NCBI RefSeq assembly: GCF_046707225.1
Contig: NZ_JBJKOP010000035.1
Coordinates: 1-64,000, forward strand
Direction: 5' to 3'
Origin: Caproicibacter sp046707225
Lineage (GTDB): Bacteria; Bacillota; Clostridia; Oscillospirales; Acutalibacteraceae
DNA: 64,000 nucleotides
Numbering within the stretch: the first letter of the stretch is position 1; each line of letters opens with the position of its first letter. The position numbers and the translations under genes are program-made. Shown here piece after piece: positions 1 to 8,413 of this stretch. The notes under the pieces were generated by a model. It was not told the origin of the DNA. It saw only the letters and a program-made list of their open reading frames with translations, and ran no database searches.

Positions 1-120
1 GGCCCATACTTTCGGTCCCGTACGAAAGTATGCAAAGTACGGGTCGGGGGGGACTTCAAACTCCCGTAGGGAGGGCTCCAACCGTCCCCCCCGACGCCCC
101 CCGACACCTGTCAAAGAGCT
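1..120. other. GC-rich, highly self-complementary intergenic sequence
   Basis: No coding frame is convincing here. Positions 5-14 and 23-32 form a perfect 10-bp hairpin (arm CATACTTTCG). The loop of that hairpin can instead pair with GTACGGGTC at about 38-46, so two alternative folds are possible. Downstream, a G-run near 46-53 can pair with C-runs near 87-110. The sequence could be a structured RNA or a genomic repeat cut by the window edge. I do not recognise it. The stretch 121-360 shows nothing further that I can name. Confidence 0.4.
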
Positions 121-360
121 AAAGCAATGTTCTTAAAGCCTACTGCTTCTCATTGACGACGGGGGCTCCGGAGTGAAAGCCACTGCTTTTTGAGAGGGAA
201 ACTGTAAGTCATTAGCTTGCCTTGACTCAAGCTTACTTAAATATATCACTCAGCTTTGAAAAAGATTGCTTTCAATCTATCAATTATTTTCTCATAGCCC
301 CCAGTTGAGGGTTCCTAAGTTGAGAACAGAGATTTATTTCTTTCTGTTTCCAATGTTCAA

Positions 361-567
361 GGCCGCGTAGCGCGATAGACGCTTTGCGTCCCTGTCCGGC
401 CTGAGGACAGTGTAAATTAATAGAAAAAATTAGGGTTAAGGGGCACCTTGCCCCAGTTTGAAAATTATTTATTCTCTGCGGCGCGGAAAGCCGCTTTGCG
501 TCCCCGTCCGGTCTGAGGACAGAGAGAAAATCAGAAACAATTAGGGTTAAGGGGCACCTTGCCCCAG
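361..567. repeat. Two-copy tandem repeat with conserved hairpins
   Basis: Copy 1 is about 361-456 and copy 2 about 479-567. Both contain, in the same order, CGCTTTGCGTCC, a hairpin of the form CTGTCCGG..CTGAGGACAG, an A-rich spacer and ATTAGGGTTAAGGGGC followed by ACCTTGCCCCAG. The last part folds into a hairpin with arms GGGGCA and TGCCCC. The hairpins are the conserved parts while the A-rich spacer drifts, which suggests selection on structure or a repeat that carries it. No long open frame fits. Confidence 0.7.
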
Positions 568-654
568 AAGGACAACATCTGTGTGCGTTATTCTGATTGG
601 AAAATCACTCTTGTTTTGTGGTAGAATCGAAAAAACGGAGAAAGGGTGTTGACC

Positions 655-927
655 ATGTGGTTTTGGAAGAGAACCGAACTCTGGCTTGGGTATTCCATGG
701 AGGAATTCAACCGGCTGCGCCGAATTCTGGATCACAATGGGATCGAGTATGATTACAAAATCAGGGACCGCATCAAAATGGACCCGTTCGGCTCGGAGCG
801 GAGGATCAACTCGATGGCGCGCATGGGCGAAGCCCCCGCCTACCGGAAGAGGTACTATCTCTATGTGAACAAAGAGAATGATGAGTACGCCCGGCATCTT
901 ATCAGCGATTCACCAAAGGAACAGTGA
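655..927 (+). CDS. Small conserved-looking protein of unknown function
   Basis: An open frame of 90 residues starting at ATG 655, preceded by AAAGGG about 8 bases upstream. A GTG at 646 in the same frame is an alternative start. The protein is rich in charged and aromatic residues, begins MWFWKRTELW and has no membrane segment. Its size and the final YYLYVNKENDEYA-like strand recall small DUF2007-type proteins, but this is only an impression. It is followed after 87 bases by argJ, where other Clostridia often have argC, so it may sit at the head of the arginine operon without having a role in it. Confidence 0.55.
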   Translation: MWFWKRTELWLGYSMEEFNRLRRILDHNGIEYDYKIRDRIKMDPFGSERRINSMARMGEAPAYRKRYYLYVNKENDEYARHLISDSPKEQ

Positions 928-1014
928 TTGAAAAAAGGTTCGTGAATTTAATTCCTGAAACGGCGGAGATAACATCCTCCCGCGCGGGCAGGATCAACAC
1001 GGGAGGCTGAAAAA

Positions 1015-2238
1015 ATGGCGATTCAGTTTGTGGAGGGCGGCGCGACCGCCGCGCGGGGGTTCACCGCGTGGGGAATGCACTGCGGCATTCGGAGAAACAC
1101 GTCGAAACCGGACCTTGCGATGATCTGTTCGGCGGTGCCGTGCAGCGCCGCGGCGGTTTACACGCAGAATCTGGTCAAAGGCGCGCCGATTCTGGTGACG
1201 AAAGAACATTTAAAGGACGGTACCGCCCGCGCGGTGATTGTCAACAGCGGCAACGCGAATACCTGCAACGCGGACGGGGTGGAAAAGGCGGAGCGCATGT
1301 GCCGTGCGGCGGCAAAGGCGCTGAGCCTGAAGGAAACCGACGTGATCGTGGCTTCCACCGGGGTCATCGGCGTGCCGCTGCCGATCGAGCCGATTGAAAA
1401 CAGCGTTTCTCAGCTTGTCTCCCTGCTGTCGAAGGACGGCTCGCTCGAAGCGGCGAAAGCAATCATGACGACAGACACCGTCGTTAAAAACCTCGCGGTG
1501 GAATGCACGCTCGGCGGGAAAACCGTGAGGATCGGCGGCATTGCGAAGGGCTCCGGCATGATTCACCCGAACATGGGAACCATGCTCTGCTTTGTGACGA
1601 CGGACGCGGCGGTCTCCGCCCCGGTGCTGGATACGGCGCTGCGCGCGGCCGTGGACAAAAGCTTTAACATGGTCAGCGTCGACGGGGATACCTCCACCAA
1701 CGACACCTGCGCCGTGATGGCCTCCGGTTTAGCGGGAAATCCGGAACTCACAAAAGCGGAAGGCGAGGATTACGAAATCTTTGCCGGGGCGCTTCTGGAG
1801 CTGTGCACCGCGCTTGCGCGGATGCTGGCAAAGGACGGGGAAGGAGCCTCCCGCCTGCTCATCTGCACGGTGACCGGAGCGAAGGACGAGGAAAACGCAA
1901 AGAAAGCCGCAAAGGGAGTCATCTGTTCCAGCCTTGTGAAAGCCGCGATGTTCGGCGCGGACGCGAACTGGGGCCGCGTCCTCTGCGCCGTCGGATACTG
2001 CGGGGCCGAAACGGACGTTGGCAGAATTGACGTTTCTTTCGCTTCAAAAGCCGGCGGGCTTTCGGTTTGCGAGAACGGCGCGGGGGTGCCGTTCAGCGAG
2101 GAACTGGCAAAAAAGGTTCTTTCGGAGGACGAGGTCAGCATCCTCGTAAAACTCCGCGACGGGGACGCGCGGGCGACGGCGTTCGGCTGCGACCTTACTT
2201 ACGACTATGTAAAAATCAACGGCGACTACCGCACCTGA
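1015..2238 (+). CDS. argJ: Bifunctional ornithine acetyltransferase / N-acetylglutamate synthase
   Basis: This 407-residue protein is full length for ArgJ. It moves the acetyl group from N-acetylornithine to glutamate and so runs the cyclic arginine pathway in the cytoplasm; many ArgJ enzymes also make N-acetylglutamate from acetyl-CoA. The self-cleavage site is visible as the HPNMGTMLCF segment, where Thr189 (codon at 1579) would become the N-terminal nucleophile of the beta chain. The KGSGMIHP and DGDTSTNDT segments are also typical. A GGGAGG ribosome-binding site precedes ATG 1015. It is the first clear gene of argJ-argB-argD-argF. Whether this copy is mono- or bifunctional cannot be told from sequence alone. 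Confidence 0.96.
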   Translation: MAIQFVEGGATAARGFTAWGMHCGIRRNTSKPDLAMICSAVPCSAAAVYTQNLVKGAPILVTKEHLKDGTARAVIVNSGNANTCNADGVEKAERMCRAAAKALSLKETDVIVASTGVIGVPLPIEPIENSVSQLVSLLSKDGSLEAAKAIMTTDTVVKNLAVECTLGGKTVRIGGIAKGSGMIHPNMGTMLCFVTTDAAVSAPVLDTALRAAVDKSFNMVSVDGDTSTNDTCAVMASGLAGNPELTKAEGEDYEIFAGALLELCTALARMLAKDGEGASRLLICTVTGAKDEENAKKAAKGVICSSLVKAAMFGADANWGRVLCAVGYCGAETDVGRIDVSFASKAGGLSVCENGAGVPFSEELAKKVLSEDEVSILVKLRDGDARATAFGCDLTYDYVKINGDYRT

Positions 2239-2439
2239 CCGGCCGGACCATCCGGTCGGGACGCTCCTGCGGCGTTCATGGCTTTCAAAATCTTCAAGCG
2301 TCCGTTGAGTTTCGTCCTCATGGACGTTCCAAAGAGGATCCTAATTACTGTTTTGCCAAACGGAACGAAAAATACTCTGCCTGTGAAATTGAGGGGCAAA
2401 AGGGAGCGGCAACCCGCCGCGGGACAGGAGACAACGCAT

Positions 2440-3297
2440 ATGCAGATCTCAAACACGGACCGGGCTCAGGTGCTGGTGCAGGCCCTGCCGTACATCCAGA
2501 CTCACGCCGGCAGAACCATTGTGGTGAAATACGGCGGCAGCGCGATGGTCGATGAAAAGCTGAAAGACGCCGTCATGAGCGACATCGTGCTGATGCAGCT
2601 GATCGGCATCCGCGTGGTCGTGGTGCACGGCGGCGGCAGGGAAATCAGCGCGATGCTCGGGAAAATCGGCAAGGAGAGCCGCTTTGTGGGCGGGCTGCGC
2701 TACACCGACCGTGAAACCATTGATGTCGTCCAGATGGTGCTGGCCGGCAAGGTCAACAAGGACCTGGTGCAGCTGCTGGAACGGCACGGCGGGCGCGCCG
2801 TCGGGCTTTGCGGGCTGGACGACGGGCTGATGACCGCGAAAAAGCTGGATGGGGGCGAAGACCTCGGCTATGTTGGGGAGATTACGAAAATCAACCCGGC
2901 GGTAATCCATCACGCGACGGAAAACGGGTATATCCCGGTCATTTCGACCGTCGCGGGCGGCGAGAACGGAGAGGTTTACAACATCAACGCGGACATCGCG
3001 GCGGCCCGGATCGCGGCGGAGCTGCGGGCGGAAAAGCTGATTCTGATGACCGACGTGCGCGGCCTTCTCTGCGATAAAAACGACGAGACCACGCTGATTC
3101 CCGTCGTCAATGTCAGCGACGTGCCGAAGCTGCGGAATCAGGGTATCATCAGCGGCGGAATGATTCCCAAAATCGATTGCTGCGTGGACGCCGTGCGACG
3201 AGGAGTCGAGCGCGCCCATATCATCGACGGTCGAATTCCCCATTCGATCCTGATTGAACTGTTTTCCGACGAGGGGATCGGAACCATGATGTACTAG
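2440..3297 (+). CDS. argB: N-acetylglutamate kinase
   Basis: The protein has 285 residues when started at ATG 2440, which follows a GGAG ribosome-binding site; a longer frame reaches 2278 but its extra residues do not belong to the family. ArgB phosphorylates N-acetylglutamate, the second step of arginine synthesis. The amino-acid kinase fold is shown by VVKYGGSAM, VVVHGGGREISAML, the NINADIAAA segment and ILMTDVRGLL. In many bacteria that use the cyclic pathway this enzyme is feedback-inhibited by arginine. The 200-base gap after argJ is larger than the others in the operon and holds no obvious terminator with a T-tract. Confidence 0.96.
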   Translation: MQISNTDRAQVLVQALPYIQTHAGRTIVVKYGGSAMVDEKLKDAVMSDIVLMQLIGIRVVVVHGGGREISAMLGKIGKESRFVGGLRYTDRETIDVVQMVLAGKVNKDLVQLLERHGGRAVGLCGLDDGLMTAKKLDGGEDLGYVGEITKINPAVIHHATENGYIPVISTVAGGENGEVYNINADIAAARIAAELRAEKLILMTDVRGLLCDKNDETTLIPVVNVSDVPKLRNQGIISGGMIPKIDCCVDAVRRGVERAHIIDGRIPHSILIELFSDEGIGTMMY

Positions 3298-3314
3298 GAC
3301 GGAGGGATTCCACA

Positions 3315-4496
3315 ATGACCTTTGAAGCGGTAAAACAGCAGGAACAGCAGAATATCATGCCCGTTTATTCCCGTTTTCCAGTCGCGCTTGTTTCCGGGAA
3401 AGGCGCGACCGCAACCGATGTGAACGGGAAACAATACATTGACTTTACCAGCGGAATCGGAGTCAATTCGCTCGGCTTCTGCGACCCGGAATGGTCGGCC
3501 GCCGTCGCAAAGCAGGCGGGGACTTTGCAGCACATCTCCAATTTATATTACAGCCCCGTGCAGACGGCGGCGGCGGAGAACCTGTGCAGGCTCAGCGGAA
3601 TGTCAAAGGTGTTTTTCGCAAATTCCGGCGCGGAGGCGAACGAGTGCGCGGTCAAGCTCGCGCGCAAGTACGGAACAGACCGGCTGGGCCCGGGCCGCAC
3701 AGAAATCGTAACGCTGAAAAACTCCTTTCACGGCAGGACGGTCACGACGCTCGCCGCGACCGGGCAGAACGAGTTCCACGAGTTCTTTGCCCCGCTGACA
3801 ACCGGCTTTTCCTACGCGGAGCCGAACCTGCAAAGCGTGAAAGACGCCGTGACGGAAAAAACCTGCGCCGTCATGCTCGAACTGATTCAGGGCGAGGGCG
3901 GCGTGGTGCCGATGGACAAAGCGTTCGTCGAAGAGCTGCGCGCGTTCTGCACACAGCGGAAAATCCTGATGATGGTCGACGAGGTGCAGACCGGCGTCGG
4001 CCGCACGGGAACCTTTTACAGCTACCGGAATTACGGCGTTGTGCCGGACGTCGTGACAAGCGCCAAGGGGCTTGCCTCCGGCCTTCCGCTCGGCGCGTGC
4101 CTGTGCGCCGAACCGTTCGCGGATGTTTTGGGTCCCGGCACGCACGGCTCGACCTTCGGCGGCAACCCGATTGCCTGCGCGGGCGCGCTGGTTGTGATGA
4201 AGCGCCTGGCCGAACCTGAATTTTTAAAAGACGTGCGGGAAAAAGGAAATTATTTTGCCGAAAAGCTCGCGGAAATGCACGGGGTTTCCTCCGTGCGGGG
4301 CATGGGATTGATGCTTGGCGCGAAGCCGGCCCACGGCAGCGTCGGCGAAATCGCGGTGAAATGCGCGGAACACGGGCTTTTGATTCTGACCGCGAAGGAC
4401 GTCCTCCGCCTGCTGCCGCCCCTTGTCATCTCCAAGGACGAAGCGGACAAAGGACTCGCGATTCTTCGGGAAGTACTGGACACATATGAACCGTAA
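3315..4496 (+). CDS. argD: Acetylornithine aminotransferase
   Basis: A 393-residue class III PLP aminotransferase. It converts N-acetylglutamate semialdehyde to N-acetylornithine using glutamate. Visible family marks are the FANSGAEANECAVKLAR cofactor segment, the MMVDEVQTGVGRTG stretch that holds the PLP-contacting Asp, and TSAKGLASGLPLGA, whose Lys would form the Schiff base. It starts 17 bases after argB with GGAGG upstream and belongs to the same operon. Close homologues can also act on succinyl-diaminopimelate, so a second role in lysine synthesis is possible. Confidence 0.96.
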   Translation: MTFEAVKQQEQQNIMPVYSRFPVALVSGKGATATDVNGKQYIDFTSGIGVNSLGFCDPEWSAAVAKQAGTLQHISNLYYSPVQTAAAENLCRLSGMSKVFFANSGAEANECAVKLARKYGTDRLGPGRTEIVTLKNSFHGRTVTTLAATGQNEFHEFFAPLTTGFSYAEPNLQSVKDAVTEKTCAVMLELIQGEGGVVPMDKAFVEELRAFCTQRKILMMVDEVQTGVGRTGTFYSYRNYGVVPDVVTSAKGLASGLPLGACLCAEPFADVLGPGTHGSTFGGNPIACAGALVVMKRLAEPEFLKDVREKGNYFAEKLAEMHGVSSVRGMGLMLGAKPAHGSVGEIAVKCAEHGLLILTAKDVLRLLPPLVISKDEADKGLAILREVLDTYEP

Positions 4497-4518
4497 TTTA
4501 CGGCAGGAGGGAACCGAC

Positions 4519-5421
4519 ATGAACCATTTATTAAAGATGATGGACCTGACCGCGGGAGACATCGCGGAGATCCTCAACCTGGCGGACCAACTGAAATATG
4601 AGCAGAAGCACGGCATCGCGCACCCGCATCTTGCGGGAAAGACGCTCGGCATGATTTTTGAAAAGGCCAGCACCCGCACCCGCGTCTCGTTTGAAGTCGG
4701 CATGTATCAGCTCGGCGGCCTGCCGATCTTCCTTTCTTCCGACGACCTGCAGATCGGCCGCGGCGAACCGGTTCAGGACACCGCCCGCGTGCTGTCCCGG
4801 TATCTAAACGGAATCATGATCCGCACGTTCAAGCAGTCGGAGGTCGAGGCGCTCGCAGCGAACGGAACCATTCCGGTCATCAACGGCCTGACGGATTATT
4901 CCCATCCGTGCCAGGTGCTGGCGGACCTGATGACCGTACGCGAGTACAAGGGCGCGCTGGAAGGGCTCAAGCTCTGCTTCATCGGTGACGGAAACAACAT
5001 GATGAACTCGCTGATCGTCGGCGCTCTGAAAATGAAAATGGAAGTCGCCGTCGCCTGCCCGTCCGGGTATAAGCCCGCGCAGGACGTACTGGATTTTGCC
5101 GTGACGCACCCGGCGTTCAGCATGACGACGGACCCGGCGGAAGCCGCCCGCGGCGCGGATGTGGTCATCACGGACGTGTGGGCCTCCATGGGCGAGGAAG
5201 GCGAAGCGGAACAGCGTCGCAAAGACTTTGCCGGATACCAGATTAACGAGGCTGTCATGAAAGCCGCGAAACCGGACGCGATCGTGCAGCACTGCCTGCC
5301 GGCTCACCGCGGAGAAGAAATCACTGCGGAAGTGTTTGAAAGCCACTCCAAAGAGATTTTTGACGAGGCGGAAAACCGCCTGCACGCGCAGAAGGCGGTT
5401 CTGGTCAAACTTCTTGGGTAA
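4519..5421 (+). CDS. argF: Ornithine carbamoyltransferase
   Basis: A 300-residue enzyme that joins carbamoyl phosphate to ornithine to make citrulline. The carbamoyl phosphate site STRTRVSFE, the HPCQVLADL segment and the ornithine-loop HCLPAHRGEE are all intact. ATG 4519 is preferred because AGGAGG lies just before it; an upstream in-frame start at 4423 would overlap argD. It ends the operon, and a strong hairpin with a T-tail follows. argC, argG and argH are not in the window and must lie elsewhere. Confidence 0.96.
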   Translation: MNHLLKMMDLTAGDIAEILNLADQLKYEQKHGIAHPHLAGKTLGMIFEKASTRTRVSFEVGMYQLGGLPIFLSSDDLQIGRGEPVQDTARVLSRYLNGIMIRTFKQSEVEALAANGTIPVINGLTDYSHPCQVLADLMTVREYKGALEGLKLCFIGDGNNMMNSLIVGALKMKMEVAVACPSGYKPAQDVLDFAVTHPAFSMTTDPAEAARGADVVITDVWASMGEEGEAEQRRKDFAGYQINEAVMKAAKPDAIVQHCLPAHRGEEITAEVFESHSKEIFDEAENRLHAQKAVLVKLLG

Positions 5422-5437
5422 TTCACGGAAACAGAAT

Positions 5438-5478
5438 CGGCACGCAGCTTGGGGTGACCCTGAACTGCGTGCCGTTTT
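5438..5478 (+). terminator. Intrinsic terminator of the arg operon
   Basis: A 10-bp perfect stem (CGGCACGCAG at 5438-5447 with 5465-5474) is followed by TTTT. It lies 17 bases after the argF stop. Confidence 0.85.
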
Positions 5479-5576
5479 AGAAACGCTGTGTGTTGGGGGG
5501 GGCGGTGCAAGGATGCTTTGGGCCTCCGCCGGATTTCCGGAACGAGACGATCTGCGCGCGCCCAGCCTGACCGTTC

Positions 5577-6119
5577 TTACGGGACGGATGATGCGGAGGA
5601 ATCGTTCTGCCAAAAGAAAGTTACCGTTGACCCATCGGAATTGTGTGCTTCGAAATTGCCAAATGGAGCCTCGCTTTTCGGCGCCCGGTCACCCGTGATT
5701 GTAACCAGAGCTTCCCCCTGATGCTGACAGACGATGGCCACGCGGTCAATGTCGCTTTCCAGCGAATTGGAGGTCAATTCCTCCTGCACGGATGCCACGG
5801 CTATCCCGTAGTTTGCGATATCCCAGATTTGCGGCATAGAATCGGATGAAGACATGGACGGCACTTCTTCTCCCGGTGAAACATTTTTGAAGTCTACTGT
5901 GAGTTTAAGCAACGATCCCGTTTTTGTGCATGACACAATCTTGGCGTTCGCCGTGCCGATTCCGCGTTCGAGACGATCGGACAGCGACAGTCCCACATTC
6001 CGCTCCAAAAAGACACCGAGCGCGATTCCGGCCACCAGCGCAACAAGCCCTGTCAAAACAGCCGAGTAAAATAGCCGGTGTTTTTTCAGAGCACTGACGA
6101 CGGCAGATAAAACATTCAC
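5577..6119 (-). CDS. Membrane-anchored protein of unknown function
   Basis: 180 residues with one hydrophobic segment at about residues 18-37 after a short basic N-terminus, so the rest most likely faces the cell exterior. The outer part contains KLTVDFKNVSPGEEVP and an IANYGIAVASVQEEL segment and looks like a small beta-rich domain. I do not recognise the family. It ends about 100 bases from the arg terminator and is transcribed convergently with argF. No partner gene is evident. Confidence 0.6.
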   Translation of the reverse strand: MNVLSAVVSALKKHRLFYSAVLTGLVALVAGIALGVFLERNVGLSLSDRLERGIGTANAKIVSCTKTGSLLKLTVDFKNVSPGEEVPSMSSSDSMPQIWDIANYGIAVASVQEELTSNSLESDIDRVAIVCQHQGEALVTITGDRAPKSEAPFGNFEAHNSDGSTVTFFWQNDSSASSVP

Positions 6120-6423
6120 TGCGATCCCCCATTCTCATCTTATTCCTTATATTTCATTCAATAAGAGTCAATAGCCCCTGTGGGTCAGGAATTTCTTCCG
6201 GAGAGCGTCCGAATTATGTATCCTAAAATAGGAACGTGAAATAGAATCCGGTAATTTCCCTGAGGAATCTGAGTCTGTTCCAAATGGAATTGACCCGTTT
6301 TTTCAAATGCCATTCTTCGATGATGGCGAGATATAGGAATTACCTCTGCTTTTATTATAAATTATAATTATTATTTGTCAAAATTATTTTCAAATATTTC
6401 CTAGGGCTACAATACATATATAA

Positions 6424-6505
6424 AGAAAAAAAGAGACGGGAATGAGCGCATCGGCTAGAATTAGTTCCTCACACTAATTCAGCCGAAAGGCAGTACCCAT
6501 TCCCG
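6424..6505 (-). terminator. Compound hairpin terminator behind ypeB
   Basis: Read on the minus strand, an 8-bp outer stem (6437-6444 with 6498-6505) encloses a 14-bp inner stem with one bulged base (6451-6465 with 6473-6486), and a T-rich run at 6424-6436 follows. The two-level hairpin is larger than a usual terminator. The rest of 6120-6560 is AT-rich and holds nothing else I can name. Confidence 0.7.
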
Positions 6506-6559
6506 AAATTTCTCATTGTCTAACCGAAATTAACCCGGATTAAGCTCCGGATGAAATCG

Positions 6560-7834
6560 TCAGCGGGCAAGGACTCCGTTGTCGGAGGATTCCAGAATCA
6601 GAATGTCCTCCTCGTAGCCCGTCTTGGCGCTGATATAAACCAGAACGCGGTCGCCGTTGTTGCCCGTGCACTGAAATTCCCAGCACAGCACTTCGTTCAG
6701 GCCGGGGGTCGGAATCAGCGCGAGCCGGCTCAGCTTGACCTTCAGGCTCGAGCTGACCTTTTTCTGCGCGTCCGCGGAAGAGAGCGAGGCGTTCAGCGTC
6801 CGGCTCTTATGGTTCATCAGATACCCGGTGGACTGAAAGCGGACAATCTCTCCGTTATCCAGCGCGACGCCCACCTTGATCAGGTCCGGGTAGCACAGAA
6901 TGCCGTCCTGCAGATAGGCGTAGTTGATCATGCAGATGCCGTCGTTCATGACATAATAAGTTTCCTTCATGTTCTGGATGCCTCTGCCGTCCAGAAAGGC
7001 GCGGGCTTTTGCGGATGCCGCCTTGTAGTCGAGCTTTTTTGCCCCGACCGAGCGGGTGTTCGCCATTTCGGAAATATAGCCGCCCGCCTTGGTCACAGAG
7101 ATGCGGATTGTTCCGTCCTTCGCCGTAAAGTTATAGGTCGGCATATTTCCGTCCGTATCCTGCGTATGGGTCAGCTCCGCCTGCTTCAGACCCATAAAAT
7201 CCGCCGCGAGATTCTGCGCGTTGCCCTGTGCGAGGGCTTTCTTTCCCTCGGTCATCTTCGGCTTCATCTGGCCGATATGGTCGGAAAACGGGCCGTCGTA
7301 AATCATGGACGGGAAATTCGAAAAATCCTGCTCCGTGTTTTTCAGGGAATCGTTGAAGTCCGCGGAACTGAAATCCGGGTCAACGTCCTGAAGATCTTTC
7401 TGGAGCTTTTTCGCGTAGGACTCCAGATTATGCATGGACTTGTATTCGGTATCGCTGATGGGTTCCCCTTCCGATATTTTCCTGGAAAGGCTCATGGAAA
7501 AATCGCCGACCTGGGTGATAAACTTGCTCACGTTGTCAACGGAATTTTCCGTCAGCGGAAGCACGGAGATCGCCGCTTTCGCCATGCTGGATTCCCTCAT
7601 CAGCTTTGCCGCGAGGCCGTTCTGCTCCGTGGCCGTGTTCGCATACACCGCTTTGTTCAAAGTAATCTGAATATTGTCAACACAGTCGCGCAGATCGCTG
7701 AGCGAACGCGTATATCCGTACTGCAAATTCCTTTTGTAACGCTCCGCCTGGGAATATCCGTAAACCGTAGCTCCACCCAGGGAAAGAATGATCGTCAGGA
7801 CAATGGCCAGCGTAGCAATCCGTCTTTTTTTCAT
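6560..7834 (-). CDS. ypeB: Germination protein YpeB
   Basis: A 424-residue protein with one N-terminal membrane segment (about residues 7-27) and a C-terminal half that matches PepSY-type repeats (for example RISVTKAGGYISEM and the ITVLVYISAKTGYEED-like end). In Bacillus, YpeB sits at the spore cortex, is needed to localise and stabilise the cortex-lytic enzyme SleB, and is cleaved during germination. Here it is alone: no sleB lies next to it, unlike the usual sleB-ypeB operon. Its presence is the main sign that the organism forms spores. The family call is firm; the function follows from homologues. Confidence 0.85.
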   Translation of the reverse strand: MKKRRIATLAIVLTIILSLGGATVYGYSQAERYKRNLQYGYTRSLSDLRDCVDNIQITLNKAVYANTATEQNGLAAKLMRESSMAKAAISVLPLTENSVDNVSKFITQVGDFSMSLSRKISEGEPISDTEYKSMHNLESYAKKLQKDLQDVDPDFSSADFNDSLKNTEQDFSNFPSMIYDGPFSDHIGQMKPKMTEGKKALAQGNAQNLAADFMGLKQAELTHTQDTDGNMPTYNFTAKDGTIRISVTKAGGYISEMANTRSVGAKKLDYKAASAKARAFLDGRGIQNMKETYYVMNDGICMINYAYLQDGILCYPDLIKVGVALDNGEIVRFQSTGYLMNHKSRTLNASLSSADAQKKVSSSLKVKLSRLALIPTPGLNEVLCWEFQCTGNNGDRVLVYISAKTGYEEDILILESSDNGVLAR

Positions 7835-8413
7835 AATTTCACCCCTGAATCATATTTTCAGACCGAAAGCCCTTAAATATACGTATTTTATAACCGGACG
7901 GTGAAACTTTAGGGCGTGGAACGGGCTTTCGTCAAATCCGATAATTTCGGTCAGACTCATTTCAAAATCCTTGTAATTGTTTCTGAATATGAAAATTTTT
8001 GTTTTCAGCACTGTACATTCCAAGAGTGCTGGATTATAATAGTATTGTTAATTATGATAAAAATCACAGGGATTAGGGTGGCGTTTTATACAGGATGACC
8101 GTCCCCTTTGGAAGCATATGGACGAATTCGTGGAAAAGTTTCATTTTCGGCGGATTTCGGCGGTTTCACCGCACAAAGGAAGCGAAAGAGCGGAATCATG
8201 AGCCAAAACCGCGGCATTTCGGCGGAACCGCATCCGGTGTTATAAACGCAGGGGCAAACGGGGTGTTTGGGCAATCTTAATTCAAAAATCCAGCGGCGCG
8301 GAACAGGCACCTGAAACCGTGCCGCGCTTTAGGCACGCAGATGTTTTGCGTCGGAAACTTCGTCGATTTTCATTGGAACAAGGCCCGGAAAAAATCATTG
8401 GGAAGTGATTCTG
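7835..8413. other. Intergenic region between ypeB and the EAL gene
   Basis: About 580 bases with no convincing gene. Open frames up to 74 codons are seen on both strands but lack ribosome-binding sites and family likeness. An AT-rich stretch at 7975-8065 may hold promoters. I found no clear -35/-10 pair with good spacing and no terminator with a T-tail. Confidence 0.4.

Noticed and set aside
6551..7876. A 441-codon open frame on the plus strand
   Set aside because: It lies antisense to ypeB over its whole length, is rich in His, Arg and Val in a way typical of shadow frames, and has no family likeness. ypeB on the other strand is convincing.
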